Source: an uncultured bacterium
GTDB lineage: Bacteria > Verrucomicrobiota > Lentisphaeria > Victivallales > UBA1829
Length of the DNA stretch: 64,000 bases
NCBI GenBank assembly: GCA_900549415.1
Contig: URNX01000002.1
Location: forward strand, 108,767-172,766
Direction: 5' to 3'
The notes under the pieces are model-generated. The model was not told the origin of the DNA, ran no database searches, and saw only the letters and a list, made by a program, of their open reading frames with translations. The translations under genes and the position numbers were made by a program. This document shows, piece after piece, positions 33,801-41,922 of the stretch. Within the stretch, counting starts at the first letter, position 1; each line of letters starts with the position of its first letter.

Positions 33801-34313
33801 TCACTTTACAGGACTGTAAGAGACGCAGATGTTTCTGCCGAGAAGTTTTCCGGGGGCGTCCAGAACACCTTTGTCCTTCAAACTTTCCGTGATCTTGTCA
33901 ATAAGCTCGAAGCCCTTTTCCGGGTGCGCCATTTCGCGTCCCTTGAACATGATTGTGACTTTGAGCTTGCTGCCTTCCTGCAGGAATTCAATACCGTGGG
34001 CAATCTTGAACTCGTAGTCATGCGAGTCAATATTGAGACGGAATTTGATTTCCTTGACCTTCTGCGCCTGATTGTGCTTTTTCTGGTCTTTCAGTTTCTT
34101 CTTCTGCTCATAGCAGAGCTTTCCGAAGTCCATGATACGGCAGACCGGGGGATTGCTCCCCTCGGCAACCATCACCAGATCCAAGCCTGCATCCTTTGCC
34201 TTCTGACAGGCCGGACCGAGCTTGAGCACACCCAATTGTTCCCCCTGGGGACCAATGACGAGCAGATCCGCGTCCGCAAACGCGCGATCATTGTATTTCA
34301 GCAGCTTAGCAAT
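33801..34313 (-). CDS. infC: Translation initiation factor IF-3 with AUU start codon
   Basis: IF-3 binds the 30S subunit and checks start codons. The gene is best read from an ATT at 34311-34313, which lies 7 bases after the strong box AGGGAGGG and gives a 170-residue protein. The N-terminal domain then has LLVIGPQGEQLGVL and DLVMVAEGSNPPVCRIMDFGKLCYEQ. The C-terminal domain has KEIKFRLNIDSHDYEFKI and HPEKGFELIDKI. No ATG, GTG or TTG fits: the first TTG in frame (34235) falls inside the conserved domain and lacks a ribosome-binding site. AUU starts with autoregulation are well known for infC in E. coli. Confidence 0.92.
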   Translation of the reverse strand: MAKLLKYNDRAFADADLLVIGPQGEQLGVLKLGPACQKAKDAGLDLVMVAEGSNPPVCRIMDFGKLCYEQKKKLKDQKKHNQAQKVKEIKFRLNIDSHDYEFKIAHGIEFLQEGSKLKVTIMFKGREMAHPEKGFELIDKITESLKDKGVLDAPGKLLGRNICVSYSPVK

Positions 34314-34355
34314 AGGAGTACCCTCCCTTTTGGTTGTTTTTCTCTATTTCCGTGT

Positions 34356-34383
34356 AATATAGCACGTCAAATCTTATTTTCAA
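34356..34383 (-). promoter_or_regulatory. Promoter of infC at the 3' end of thrS
   Basis: On the minus strand TTGAAA (34378-34383), 16 bases, TATATT (34356-34361), with TGC before the -10. The -35 box lies in the last codons of thrS. Confidence 0.65.
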
Positions 34384-36085
34384 CATCTTCCTGAAGTTTT
34401 TTCACGAGAGTGTCGAAATCCATCACTCCGAGCTGATCTTCGCGGCGGGAGCGGACGGCAAATCCGTTCGATTCCATCTCTTTGTCGCCGACGACCGCCA
34501 TGTACGGAACGCGCAGATTGCGTGCATCTTTGATCTTTGCGCCCATGGTGCCCGGACGGGTGTCGCAGTCAACGCGGAAGCCGAGCTTTTTGAGCTTGTC
34601 CTTCGCGGCAAGGCAGTATTCATTGTGGCGTTCGTTGACCGGGATCAGACGGAGCTGTTCCGGAGCGAGCCACATCGGGAAGACACCCGCGTAGTGCTCG
34701 ACGAGGATGCCGAAGAAGCGTTCGAGCGAGCCGAAGAGTGCGCGGTGAACCATGTACGGCTGGTGACGCTGTCCGTCTTCGCCGACGTACTGGAGGTTGA
34801 AGCGCTCCGGCAGGTTGAAGTCGAACTGAATGGTCGAAGTCTGCCATTCACGGCCGATCGCATCTTTGATCTTGAGGTCGATTTTCGGACCGTAGAATGC
34901 GCCGCCGCCTTCATCGACTTCGTAGTCGAGTCCGCATTTTTCGATTGCCTGGACGAGGGACTTCTGTGCCTGTTCCCAGCGGGCGGGATCTCCGACGGCC
35001 TTTGCGGGCTTCGTGGAGAGGTACGCCTTGATTTCTGTGAAGCGGAAGGTCTTCCAGATATAGAGACAGAAGTTCAGGACTTCCATGATCTCGCTTTCGA
35101 CCTGTTCCGGGGTGCAGATGATGTGCGCATCATCCTGCGTGAATCCGCGGACACGCATGAGACCGTGGAGCACGCCGCTTTTTTCATAGCGGTAGACGGT
35201 GCCGAGTTCCGCCCAGCGGCAGGGAAGCTCGCGGTAGGAACGGGTGCGGCTTTTGTAGATCTCAATGTGGAACGGGCAGTTCATCGGCTTGACGTAGTAG
35301 TCGTAGCCGTCAATGTCCATGTTGGAGTACATGCTCTCTTTGTAGAAAGAGAGGTGACCGCTGGTTTCCCAGAGCTCGGAACGTCCGATGTGGGGCGTGT
35401 AGAGCAGGTCGTATCCGTGAGTCTGGTGTTCTGCGCGCCAGAAGGTTTCGATGATGTTGCGGATGAGCGCGCCGCGCGGGTGCCAGAGGACGAGTCCGGG
35501 TCCGACGGTCTCGGAGATGCTGAACAGGTCAAGCTCTTTGCCGAGTTTGCGGTGGTCGCGCTTTTTCGCCTCTTCGACACGCTGGAGATAATCCTTCAGT
35601 TCCTGCTTGGTCGGGAATGCGATACCGTAGATGCGCTGAAGCATGGGGTTCGTCTCTTTGCCGCGATAGTAGGAGCCTGCAACGGAGAGGAGCTTGAAAG
35701 CGCCGATCTGCGAAGTGCGTTCCACGTGGGGACCGCGGCAGAGATCGACGAAATCACCGCACTTGTACATCGTAATGACGCCATCGTCGGGAATATCGGC
35801 GAGGCGCTCGAGTTTGTATTTCTGATCCGCGAGCATTTTTTTCGCTTCATCGCGGGAGACTTCGATGCGCTCGAACGGATAATCCGCCTTGACGATTTCC
35901 TCCATTTTCGCTTCGATCGCGGGGAGTTCTTCGATTTTGAGGTGCTCGGGAAGGTCGAAATCGTAATAGAATCCGTCCTCGGTGCTCGGTCCGATGTCGA
36001 ATTTTGCTTCGGGGTAGAGCTGTTTGACCGCCGCTGCCATCACGTGCGATGCGCTGTGGCGGATCGTTTCAATCGGAAACTGCAT
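34367..36085 (-). CDS. thrS: Threonyl-tRNA synthetase without TGS domain
   Basis: The 572-residue enzyme charges tRNA-Thr. It starts at MQFPIETIRHSASHV, directly at the editing domain, whose HSASH and DLCRGPHV motifs are both present, so proofreading of Ser-tRNA should work. The class II core follows with METSGHL-like WETSGHLSFYKESM, MKPMNCPFHI, RYEKSGVLHGLMRVRGFTQDDAHIICTP and the HRALFGSLERF motif 3, then the anticodon-binding domain (PVNERHNEYC to the end). The usual 60-70-residue TGS domain is missing. An AAAGGA box is 8 bases upstream and a promoter about 40 bases before the start, so this is not an annotation error. Confidence 0.96.
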   Translation of the reverse strand: MQFPIETIRHSASHVMAAAVKQLYPEAKFDIGPSTEDGFYYDFDLPEHLKIEELPAIEAKMEEIVKADYPFERIEVSRDEAKKMLADQKYKLERLADIPDDGVITMYKCGDFVDLCRGPHVERTSQIGAFKLLSVAGSYYRGKETNPMLQRIYGIAFPTKQELKDYLQRVEEAKKRDHRKLGKELDLFSISETVGPGLVLWHPRGALIRNIIETFWRAEHQTHGYDLLYTPHIGRSELWETSGHLSFYKESMYSNMDIDGYDYYVKPMNCPFHIEIYKSRTRSYRELPCRWAELGTVYRYEKSGVLHGLMRVRGFTQDDAHIICTPEQVESEIMEVLNFCLYIWKTFRFTEIKAYLSTKPAKAVGDPARWEQAQKSLVQAIEKCGLDYEVDEGGGAFYGPKIDLKIKDAIGREWQTSTIQFDFNLPERFNLQYVGEDGQRHQPYMVHRALFGSLERFFGILVEHYAGVFPMWLAPEQLRLIPVNERHNEYCLAAKDKLKKLGFRVDCDTRPGTMGAKIKDARNLRVPYMAVVGDKEMESNGFAVRSRREDQLGVMDFDTLVKKLQEDVENKI

Positions 36086-36123
36086 AAATATGTCCTTTCT
36101 TCAAAAATCTTTCATCACCCTTT

Positions 36124-36152
36124 AATATATACGCGAATTGGCGAACACGCAA
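36124..36152 (-). promoter_or_regulatory. Promoter of thrS
   Basis: On the minus strand TTGCGT (36147-36152), 17 bases, TATATT (36124-36129). The leader would be only about 30 bases, too short for a T-box. Confidence 0.7.
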
Positions 36153-36216
36153 GCGGGTTTGAAAAGATTCCTGTTTTTTTATGAGAAAAACAAGATGAGA
36201 GGCGGTTGCAGAGATT

Positions 36217-38490
36217 TCACCGGGGGAGATTGAGAGTCCCTCCGGGTGGAATTTCGAGTGTTTTTCCGTCAATGGTCAGCGAACCTGGAATTCCTTCGGG
36301 CAAGGTCAGTTTGCTGAATTCAGGGCCGAATGCGAAGCGGATGACGCCGCCGGACGGGTGGGGCATTTCTCCGGAAAGGACGGTTTCTCCATTCCACAGG
36401 GGACGGGCGTCGACACTGGCGAAACCGGGGGAGGAGGGACGGATTCCCGCCATGGTTGCGTACCATTGGAAGAGCGGAGTCGCACTCCATGCATGGCAAT
36501 CGGAGCGTCCGTCGACGCCGCATTCCACGGTTGTGGAAAGCGCGTAGTCCAGATGTGGGCGCCAGTCCTCCAGTCTTGCGCGGATGGCGTCTGCGTTTCC
36601 GGTGAGGCGGCAGGCTTCGAAATAGTAGTGCATGAAATAGAAAATGCTTTTTGCAAGCGGGATTTTTGCAGAAAAGAGTCCGGTGCCTTCACCGTTCCGG
36701 AATGCGCCGGAGCAGATGGCGAGCGACTGGGTGATTTCGGAAAAATCGCTTTTTGCAAAATCGTTCGCAAACATTTTGAGTTCCGGAACATAGACGGATT
36801 CCAGCAGTTTTTTTGCTGTGACTGCGCGGCGTCCGGCAAGCCAGTCGGCCCGGGCGTCGTCGCCGAAAAAGCGTTCCAGTTTTTCGGCGTATTGCGAGAA
36901 GTGAAGATAGAACATGTTCAGCACAGGGCTGACTTCGCCGTATTCGCCGCCTTGCGGAACGCCGTGTTTCCAGACATTGCGTCCGGTTTCAGCGGAGACG
37001 AAGTTCCAGCCTTGAAGGGAGGTGATCCATCCATCTCCGCGGCGTTCGTTTTCCCATGCGTCGATGACTGCGCGGACGCCGCGAAGGCGTTCGCGGATCA
37101 GCGGGACCGCATCGGGGGAACTCCACATTAGAGTGTCGTGACAGAAGGCGATCCAGATAAGAGCGAATCCGGGGATTGTCTGGTCGCCCGCCGGATATGA
37201 TGAGGCGGTGAGACCGCGCCAGTCGCGGGACCAGTCGAGCAGTTCAATAGCTTTGCGCTGAAGGCGGCGGTCCCGGGATTGCGTATTTGCGATGAGGGCC
37301 TGTACCCGGGCGTCGCCGATGTACATCAGGCGTTCGTAGAACGGACAGTCCATGAAGATGGAGTGGGTGCAGTTTTCGAGCGCGCGGCGGCAGAGCTCTT
37401 CATATTTTGCGAATTCGGGATCTCCTTCAATCCGGGCGGAGAAATCCCAGGGATAACGGCGTTCCCAGAGAGTTGCTCCTTCAAACACCACCGCCTGTTC
37501 TCCTGCTTCGATCTGGAGGACGATAAGTTTGCCGGATCGGAAAAATGTGTTGAGCATGGATCCGGATCCGTTTTCGACGATCCATGTGTCATAGTTCCAG
37601 TCATTGAGCATGGCGTTTTCCGTGACATTCCGGGCAACTTTTTTGTGCCAGCCGTTTGCGTCGGATTCAAATTCGCAGAGGGCCTCCGTTGCGCCGAAAC
37701 GGACCTTGCCGGAGCCGGAGAGGCGGACTTCCGCCTGGAAACAGCAGTACGTGCCGAGGTCGATGATCTTCTCGAATTTTTCTCCTGCTGGAACTGTGAC
37801 GGAGGGAAGTTCGATCGGAATTTTTTTCCGGAGCTGTTCCGGAAGACGGGCGGGGAGCATGCAGGGGCGGTTGCTGAAATGACGTGCATTCAGAGCGGAG
37901 TATGCGCCAGCTCCTTTGACGCCGCCGTTCCAGATGTCGGAATCATTCCATTCTTTTTCCGCAAGAGAGACATTGAGTTCAGCCGGGATGCCGGTTGCGA
38001 GGCGGTAGATTGCCTTTCCATAATCTTCGGGGAATACGAGGCTTCTGGCTATGGCGAATTCCCATGCGCCGGCTCCGGTGGAGAGCAGTTCGGTGAACGG
38101 CGCTTCGGCGAAGAAGAAAAAGCCGCAATTGCCGCCCATTGCGTTCCACGGTTTCAATTTTGCGGGAAGCATTACGATCCGGGCGAAGAATTCATGTTCA
38201 CCGGGCATCAGCTCCTCTTCAAACGAGCTGTAACACCAGTGTGCCGAGTCGCTGCATTCGGGACCGTCGGTGATAAACTGTCCGTCCAGGCGGAGATCGA
38301 ACCAGCGGTCGCCGGAGACATGGAAACGGATAGTCGTTTTTTCATTGAGAGTGAAGCGCAATCTTGCATAAAAAGCTTGAGTTGAGCCTTGGGGTTTCAT
38401 CCAGCAGACCCCGGGGAAGGGGCGGTCGGCGTATGGCGGAAGAGTGTCGTTGAATTTCAACGGATCGTAATCGGGAAAGAAACGGGACAT
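36217..38490 (-). CDS. GH78-like alpha-L-rhamnosidase
   Basis: The 757-residue protein has beta-sandwich domains in its first 350 residues, then a six-hairpin (alpha/alpha)6 barrel and a C-terminal beta domain. MDCPFYERLMYIGDARVQ (near residue 380) corresponds to the GH78 catalytic stretch DCPxRxERxGWxGD. DCHAWSATPLFQW near residue 670 matches the conserved SxxHAWSAxP region. The general acid Glu of ER and the Asp of GD are present. No signal peptide is seen. The rhamnose isomerase gene lies next to it on the same strand, which supports L-rhamnose release. An AAGG box precedes the ATG; a terminator separates it from rhaA, so transcription relies on readthrough or an unseen promoter. Confidence 0.83.
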   Translation of the reverse strand: MSRFFPDYDPLKFNDTLPPYADRPFPGVCWMKPQGSTQAFYARLRFTLNEKTTIRFHVSGDRWFDLRLDGQFITDGPECSDSAHWCYSSFEEELMPGEHEFFARIVMLPAKLKPWNAMGGNCGFFFFAEAPFTELLSTGAGAWEFAIARSLVFPEDYGKAIYRLATGIPAELNVSLAEKEWNDSDIWNGGVKGAGAYSALNARHFSNRPCMLPARLPEQLRKKIPIELPSVTVPAGEKFEKIIDLGTYCCFQAEVRLSGSGKVRFGATEALCEFESDANGWHKKVARNVTENAMLNDWNYDTWIVENGSGSMLNTFFRSGKLIVLQIEAGEQAVVFEGATLWERRYPWDFSARIEGDPEFAKYEELCRRALENCTHSIFMDCPFYERLMYIGDARVQALIANTQSRDRRLQRKAIELLDWSRDWRGLTASSYPAGDQTIPGFALIWIAFCHDTLMWSSPDAVPLIRERLRGVRAVIDAWENERRGDGWITSLQGWNFVSAETGRNVWKHGVPQGGEYGEVSPVLNMFYLHFSQYAEKLERFFGDDARADWLAGRRAVTAKKLLESVYVPELKMFANDFAKSDFSEITQSLAICSGAFRNGEGTGLFSAKIPLAKSIFYFMHYYFEACRLTGNADAIRARLEDWRPHLDYALSTTVECGVDGRSDCHAWSATPLFQWYATMAGIRPSSPGFASVDARPLWNGETVLSGEMPHPSGGVIRFAFGPEFSKLTLPEGIPGSLTIDGKTLEIPPGGTLNLPR

Positions 38491-38514
38491 GAGTGCACCT
38501 TGCTTGAAAAAGAA

Positions 38515-38545
38515 ACCCGCTTCAGAGAGAGTTTCTGAAGCGGGT
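38515..38545 (-). terminator. Terminator of rhaA
   Basis: A perfect 12-base stem ACCCGCTTCAGA/TCTGAAGCGGGT with a 7-base loop, 16 bases after the rhaA stop. On the minus strand a T-rich run (TTTCTTTTT) follows. Confidence 0.88.
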
Positions 38546-38561
38546 GTTCTGTAAGTTACGC

Positions 38562-39818
38562 TTACTTGCGGGCGGAAAGGACCGTTTTCTCGTATTTGTC
38601 GATTTCGGGGATGAAATCGATGCCGGAGGGGATGGACTGCTGTTCGCAGAAGTAGTCGTAGACGGCGCCGAGAGGGAAGGTCTTGAGTTCTTCGAGCAGG
38701 GCCATCTTGCGGCCGTTGTCAAAGTTCTTTTCCATCTCCTTGAGTTTGGCGGCGGGTTCGAGAAGGGCTTTGAGAAGAGCCTTCTGCATGTTGCGCGTTC
38801 CGACGACCCAGGCGATGATGCGGTTGATCGTGGCGTCGAAGTAATCGAGTCCGATGTGTACCTTTTCCACGCCGTTGTAGATGATTTCGCGGGCGATCGC
38901 CTGGAGCTCGTCGTCGAAGAAGACCACATGGTCGCTGTCCCAGCGGACGGGGCGGGAGACGTGGAGGAGGATTTCATCAATGTAGAGGAGAACCGAGCTG
39001 ATCTTGTCGCTGATGATTTCGGTCGGATGGAAGTGTCCGGAGTCGAGACAGAGCATGACGCCGTTCTTGACGGCATAGCCGAGATAGAACTCATTGGATC
39101 CGACGGTGCAGGTTTCCACGCCGATGCCGAAGAGCTTGGATTCGACGGCGTCGCGCATGAATTTCGGGTCGATTTTTTCGGCGAACATGGCGTCGAGGGA
39201 GTGTTCGAGGCGGGCGCGGGCGGCGCGGCGGTCGATCGTGACGTCCTTGAAACCGTCTGGAATCCAGGTGTTCATGACCGCCGGATTGTTGAGCTGACGG
39301 CCCATCTCTTCCGCGATTTTGCGGCAGGCGATGCCGTGTTCAATCCAGAACTGGCGGATTCCCGCGTCCGGGTGGGAGAGGGTGAGGTTGGAAGCGGCTT
39401 TCGGATGACCGAAGAACGTCGGATTGAAATCAAGTCCGGCGTTCCGTTCCTTCGCCCAGTCGATCCAGCTCTGGAAGTGTTTCGGTTCGATGCGGTTTCG
39501 TTCGACCGGGGTGTCGGTATCGAGGTAGATCGCGTGGAGGTTCAGGCGTTTTTTGCCGGGGATGAGGGAGAAGGCCTTGTCGAGGTCGTTGCGGAGTTCC
39601 TGCGGGGTGCGGGCGCGTCCGGGATAGTTGCCCGTGGAGAGAATTCCGCCCGAAGCGCCGCCGGCGTTCGGTTCGAATCCGCCGACGTCGTCGCCCTGCC
39701 AGCAGTGGAGGGAAATCGGAATGTCCGCAAGCTGTTTCAGCGCGGCGTCGGTATCGACGCCGAGGGAAGCGTAGTAGTCTTTGGCGAACTGGTAATTGCG
39801 TTCAATGTTTTTTGCCAT
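38562..39818 (-). CDS. rhaA: L-rhamnose isomerase
   Basis: The 418-residue enzyme converts L-rhamnose to L-rhamnulose in the cytoplasm. The family pattern is clear: ISLHCWQGDDVGGFE, NLHAIYLDT, FNPTFFGHPKA, then metal-binding positions in LDSGHFHPTE, DDELQ and HIGLDYFDA. The length agrees with the E. coli enzyme (419). The next pathway enzymes (rhamnulokinase and aldolase) are not in the window. An AraC regulator is divergent from it and probably activates it, since the promoter has a -10 but no good -35. Confidence 0.97.
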   Translation of the reverse strand: MAKNIERNYQFAKDYYASLGVDTDAALKQLADIPISLHCWQGDDVGGFEPNAGGASGGILSTGNYPGRARTPQELRNDLDKAFSLIPGKKRLNLHAIYLDTDTPVERNRIEPKHFQSWIDWAKERNAGLDFNPTFFGHPKAASNLTLSHPDAGIRQFWIEHGIACRKIAEEMGRQLNNPAVMNTWIPDGFKDVTIDRRAARARLEHSLDAMFAEKIDPKFMRDAVESKLFGIGVETCTVGSNEFYLGYAVKNGVMLCLDSGHFHPTEIISDKISSVLLYIDEILLHVSRPVRWDSDHVVFFDDELQAIAREIIYNGVEKVHIGLDYFDATINRIIAWVVGTRNMQKALLKALLEPAAKLKEMEKNFDNGRKMALLEELKTFPLGAVYDYFCEQQSIPSGIDFIPEIDKYEKTVLSARK

Positions 39819-39850
39819 GATGAGCCCCTTTCGTTTAGAATTTCAGAGCT

Positions 39851-39859
39851 AATTTAGCA
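39851..39859 (-). promoter_or_regulatory. -10 element of rhaA without a clear -35
   Basis: On the minus strand TGC followed by TAAATT (39851-39856). No -35 match lies 16-18 bases upstream, where only A/T runs occur. This fits a promoter that needs the divergent AraC-type activator. Confidence 0.45.
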
Positions 39860-39877
39860 TTAAAAAAATAAAAAACC

Positions 39878-39906
39878 TTGACAAACGGTTCATTTTATAG
39901 TATTTT
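39878..39906 (+). promoter_or_regulatory. Promoter of the rhamnose AraC-type regulator
   Basis: TTGACA (39878-39883), 17 bases, TATTTT (39901-39906). The transcript would start about 20 bases before the ATG at 39935. Confidence 0.65.
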
Positions 39907-39934
39907 TAGGGCAAAGATGCAAAAAGGAGGCTGC

Positions 39935-40786
39935 ATGGCGATTCTTTCAAATTCCGACTTCCTGTCGAACAAGACGCTTCCGGTGAAGCTGATCCGAAGG
40001 GATCCGCAGGAGGCGTACGGGCTGCACAGCCACGAATTTTCGGAACTGGTGATTGTATACCGCGGTTCGGGGGATCATCTGATTCATGGCGAAAGGCGTC
40101 CGATTTCCGCGGGAGACGTTTTTCTGATTCGCGGGCAGACGCGGCACGGGTATGAGAATCTGCACGGTCTGGCGCTGTGCAATCTGCTGTTTGATCTGCA
40201 CGAAACGGCGAACCCGCTGTTTGCGCTGAGCCGCTATCCGCTGCTGCGGCGTTTGACTGCGCTGGAGCCGGGGCGTATCGCGGAGCGTCGTTTTCATCTG
40301 ACGCCGGAGGAAATGCCGCGCATCATGGAGGTTTTGAATGCAATCGAAGAGGAGCAGAACGGGCGGAATGAGGATTATCCTTCTGCGATGGCGGCGTTGT
40401 TCGTCCTGCTGATAGTCCGCCTGTCGCGTTTTTTTCATGATGCGGAACCGGAACAGGACGGGGGGCCTCAGGCGCTGTACCGTCTGCTGAACGAGCTTTC
40501 GGACCGTTCGGCGGAGGCGTGGCCGCGCACCCGGATGGCGAAGGTTGCGGGGATGTCGGTCAGCACTTTGACGCGCCAGTTCCGGCGCGCGACGGGGTAT
40601 GCTCCGAATGAGTATCTGCAGCGGCTGCGTCTGAAGAAGAGCACGATGCTGCTGCTGAATCCGGAGCTTTCCATTTCGGAGATTGCGGAGCGCACGGGTT
40701 TTTCGGACAGTAACTATTTCTGTCGTCAGTTCCGTGCCCGCTACAATGTTTCCCCGCAGAAATACCGGAAGCTGCGGAATGGATGA
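39935..40786 (+). CDS. AraC-family regulator of the rhamnose module
   Basis: The 283-residue protein has an N-terminal cupin-like domain (YGLHSHEFSELVIVYRGSGDHLIHG, GDVFLIRGQTRHGYEN) and two C-terminal helix-turn-helices (TRMAKVAGMSVSTLTRQFRRATG; SISEIAERTGFSDSNYFCRQFRARYNVSPQKYRKL). The layout is that of RhaR/RhaS. It is divergent from rhaA and likely binds L-rhamnose. The ATG at 39935 is chosen because AAGGAGG lies 4 bases before it; an upstream TTG in the same frame overlaps the -35 box. Its stop touches the stop of the convergent LacI gene. Confidence 0.92.
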   Translation: MAILSNSDFLSNKTLPVKLIRRDPQEAYGLHSHEFSELVIVYRGSGDHLIHGERRPISAGDVFLIRGQTRHGYENLHGLALCNLLFDLHETANPLFALSRYPLLRRLTALEPGRIAERRFHLTPEEMPRIMEVLNAIEEEQNGRNEDYPSAMAALFVLLIVRLSRFFHDAEPEQDGGPQALYRLLNELSDRSAEAWPRTRMAKVAGMSVSTLTRQFRRATGYAPNEYLQRLRLKKSTMLLLNPELSISEIAERTGFSDSNYFCRQFRARYNVSPQKYRKLRNG

Positions 40787-41764
40787 TCAGGAGATTCCCG
40801 GGAGGGTTCGCACGGATTCGCGTTCGAAGATGAGGTAGTCGATCGTCCGGTTGGAGAGACCGTCGAATGAACAGTCGAGCTGATGCTGAAGGAGTTCGGC
40901 TGCACTGTCCGCCAAAGCGTCGAAGTCCTGGCAGACGGCTGTTATGCGCGGTGTGCACAGCTCCGTCACGCCTTCCTGTTCCCAGAGCAGCAGGGAGATG
41001 TCCTCGGGAATGCGTTTTCCGAACAGATTGAGGATGTGCACGGTTTCGAGCGCATAGCCTTCATTGCCGACCATCAGGGCGGAGATGTTCCGTTTCAGGA
41101 GATATGCAATGCATTCGTAGAGGGGGCGGTCCGGGGTCCGTTCGATGAGAATGGAGGAGTTTGCGCAGCCGAGTTCAGCGGTTGATTGCAGAAAGCTTTC
41201 GCGGCGGAGACGGAGCGAACGGTTGAGCGCCGTTTCATTGAGAATGAATCCGATGCGGCGGTGTCCGTGCAGGAAGAGATGGCGGACGGCGAGGCGGACG
41301 CCTTGCGCTTCATTGCTGCAGACGCTGTAGGCGTGTTCGATGGGGCGTCCGGTGTCGTTGATGCAGACGAAGGGGAGTCCGCTGGAGCCGGGGAGCTTGT
41401 GTGCGAGGGCCTGGGAGTAGTCGATGGAAAGCACGCCGTCGGCGACGACTGTTTGATGAAGGATGCAGACGTCTTCGGAGCTGAGCATCATCAGAATGGT
41501 TTCGGGCGGGGCGAAAAGCGGATGTTTCACGATGCGCTGCAGGAGGGCGGAAGGGTAGAATCCCGCGATGGCGTTCCGGCGCGGGAGGATGAGTGCGATG
41601 ATGCGCTGTTTTCCGGAGCGGCGGTATCCCATTTCATTGGCTGCGCTCAGAATTCTTTTCCGGGTTTCCGGCAGGAGTTTTCCTCCGTGATTCAGCGCGC
41701 GGGAGACGCTGGCGATCGAACATCCTGTTTTTGCCGCGATGTCGCGGATTGTTACCTCTTTCAT
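40787..41764 (-). CDS. LacI-family transcriptional regulator
   Basis: The protein begins with the LacI headpiece VTIRDIAAKTGCSIASVSRALNHGGKLLPETRKRILSAA (in two overlapping helices) and continues with a periplasmic-binding-protein-like effector domain (ALILPRR, FVCINDTGRPIEHAY, HGHRRIGFI, DISLLLWEQEGV). The start is set at 41764, just before the headpiece; the frame is open upstream without support. It is divergent from the GH5-like gene and probably represses it until a released sugar binds. Confidence 0.93.
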   Translation of the reverse strand: MKEVTIRDIAAKTGCSIASVSRALNHGGKLLPETRKRILSAANEMGYRRSGKQRIIALILPRRNAIAGFYPSALLQRIVKHPLFAPPETILMMLSSEDVCILHQTVVADGVLSIDYSQALAHKLPGSSGLPFVCINDTGRPIEHAYSVCSNEAQGVRLAVRHLFLHGHRRIGFILNETALNRSLRLRRESFLQSTAELGCANSSILIERTPDRPLYECIAYLLKRNISALMVGNEGYALETVHILNLFGKRIPEDISLLLWEQEGVTELCTPRITAVCQDFDALADSAAELLQHQLDCSFDGLSNRTIDYLIFERESVRTLPGIS

Positions 41765-41792
41765 CGGCGTTGACTTTCCTGGTTGTTCGGAT

Positions 41793-41820
41793 AATATAAG
41801 GGAAAAACGGGAAAATTCAA
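41793..41820 (-). promoter_or_regulatory. Promoter of the LacI gene at 41764
   Basis: On the minus strand TTGAAT (41815-41820), 16 bases, TATATT (41793-41798). Confidence 0.5.
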
Positions 41821-41863
41821 GTGATTTGTTTCTTTTTGTTTCCCGGGAACCTGCATTGAGGGG

Positions 41864-41891
41864 TTGTTTTTTCATTCGGTCCGGATATAGT
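41864..41891 (+). promoter_or_regulatory. Promoter of the GH5-like gene
   Basis: TTGTTT (41864-41869), 16 bases, TATAGT (41886-41891), about 30 bases before the start codon. Confidence 0.45.
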
Positions 41892-41922
41892 AGAATAACG
41901 GTTTAAAATCAAGGAGTACAAG

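Noticed and set aside
36086..36216. T-box or riboswitch leader for thrS
   Set aside because: The predicted promoter leaves only about 30-40 bases of leader, too short for a T-box, and no such motif is present.
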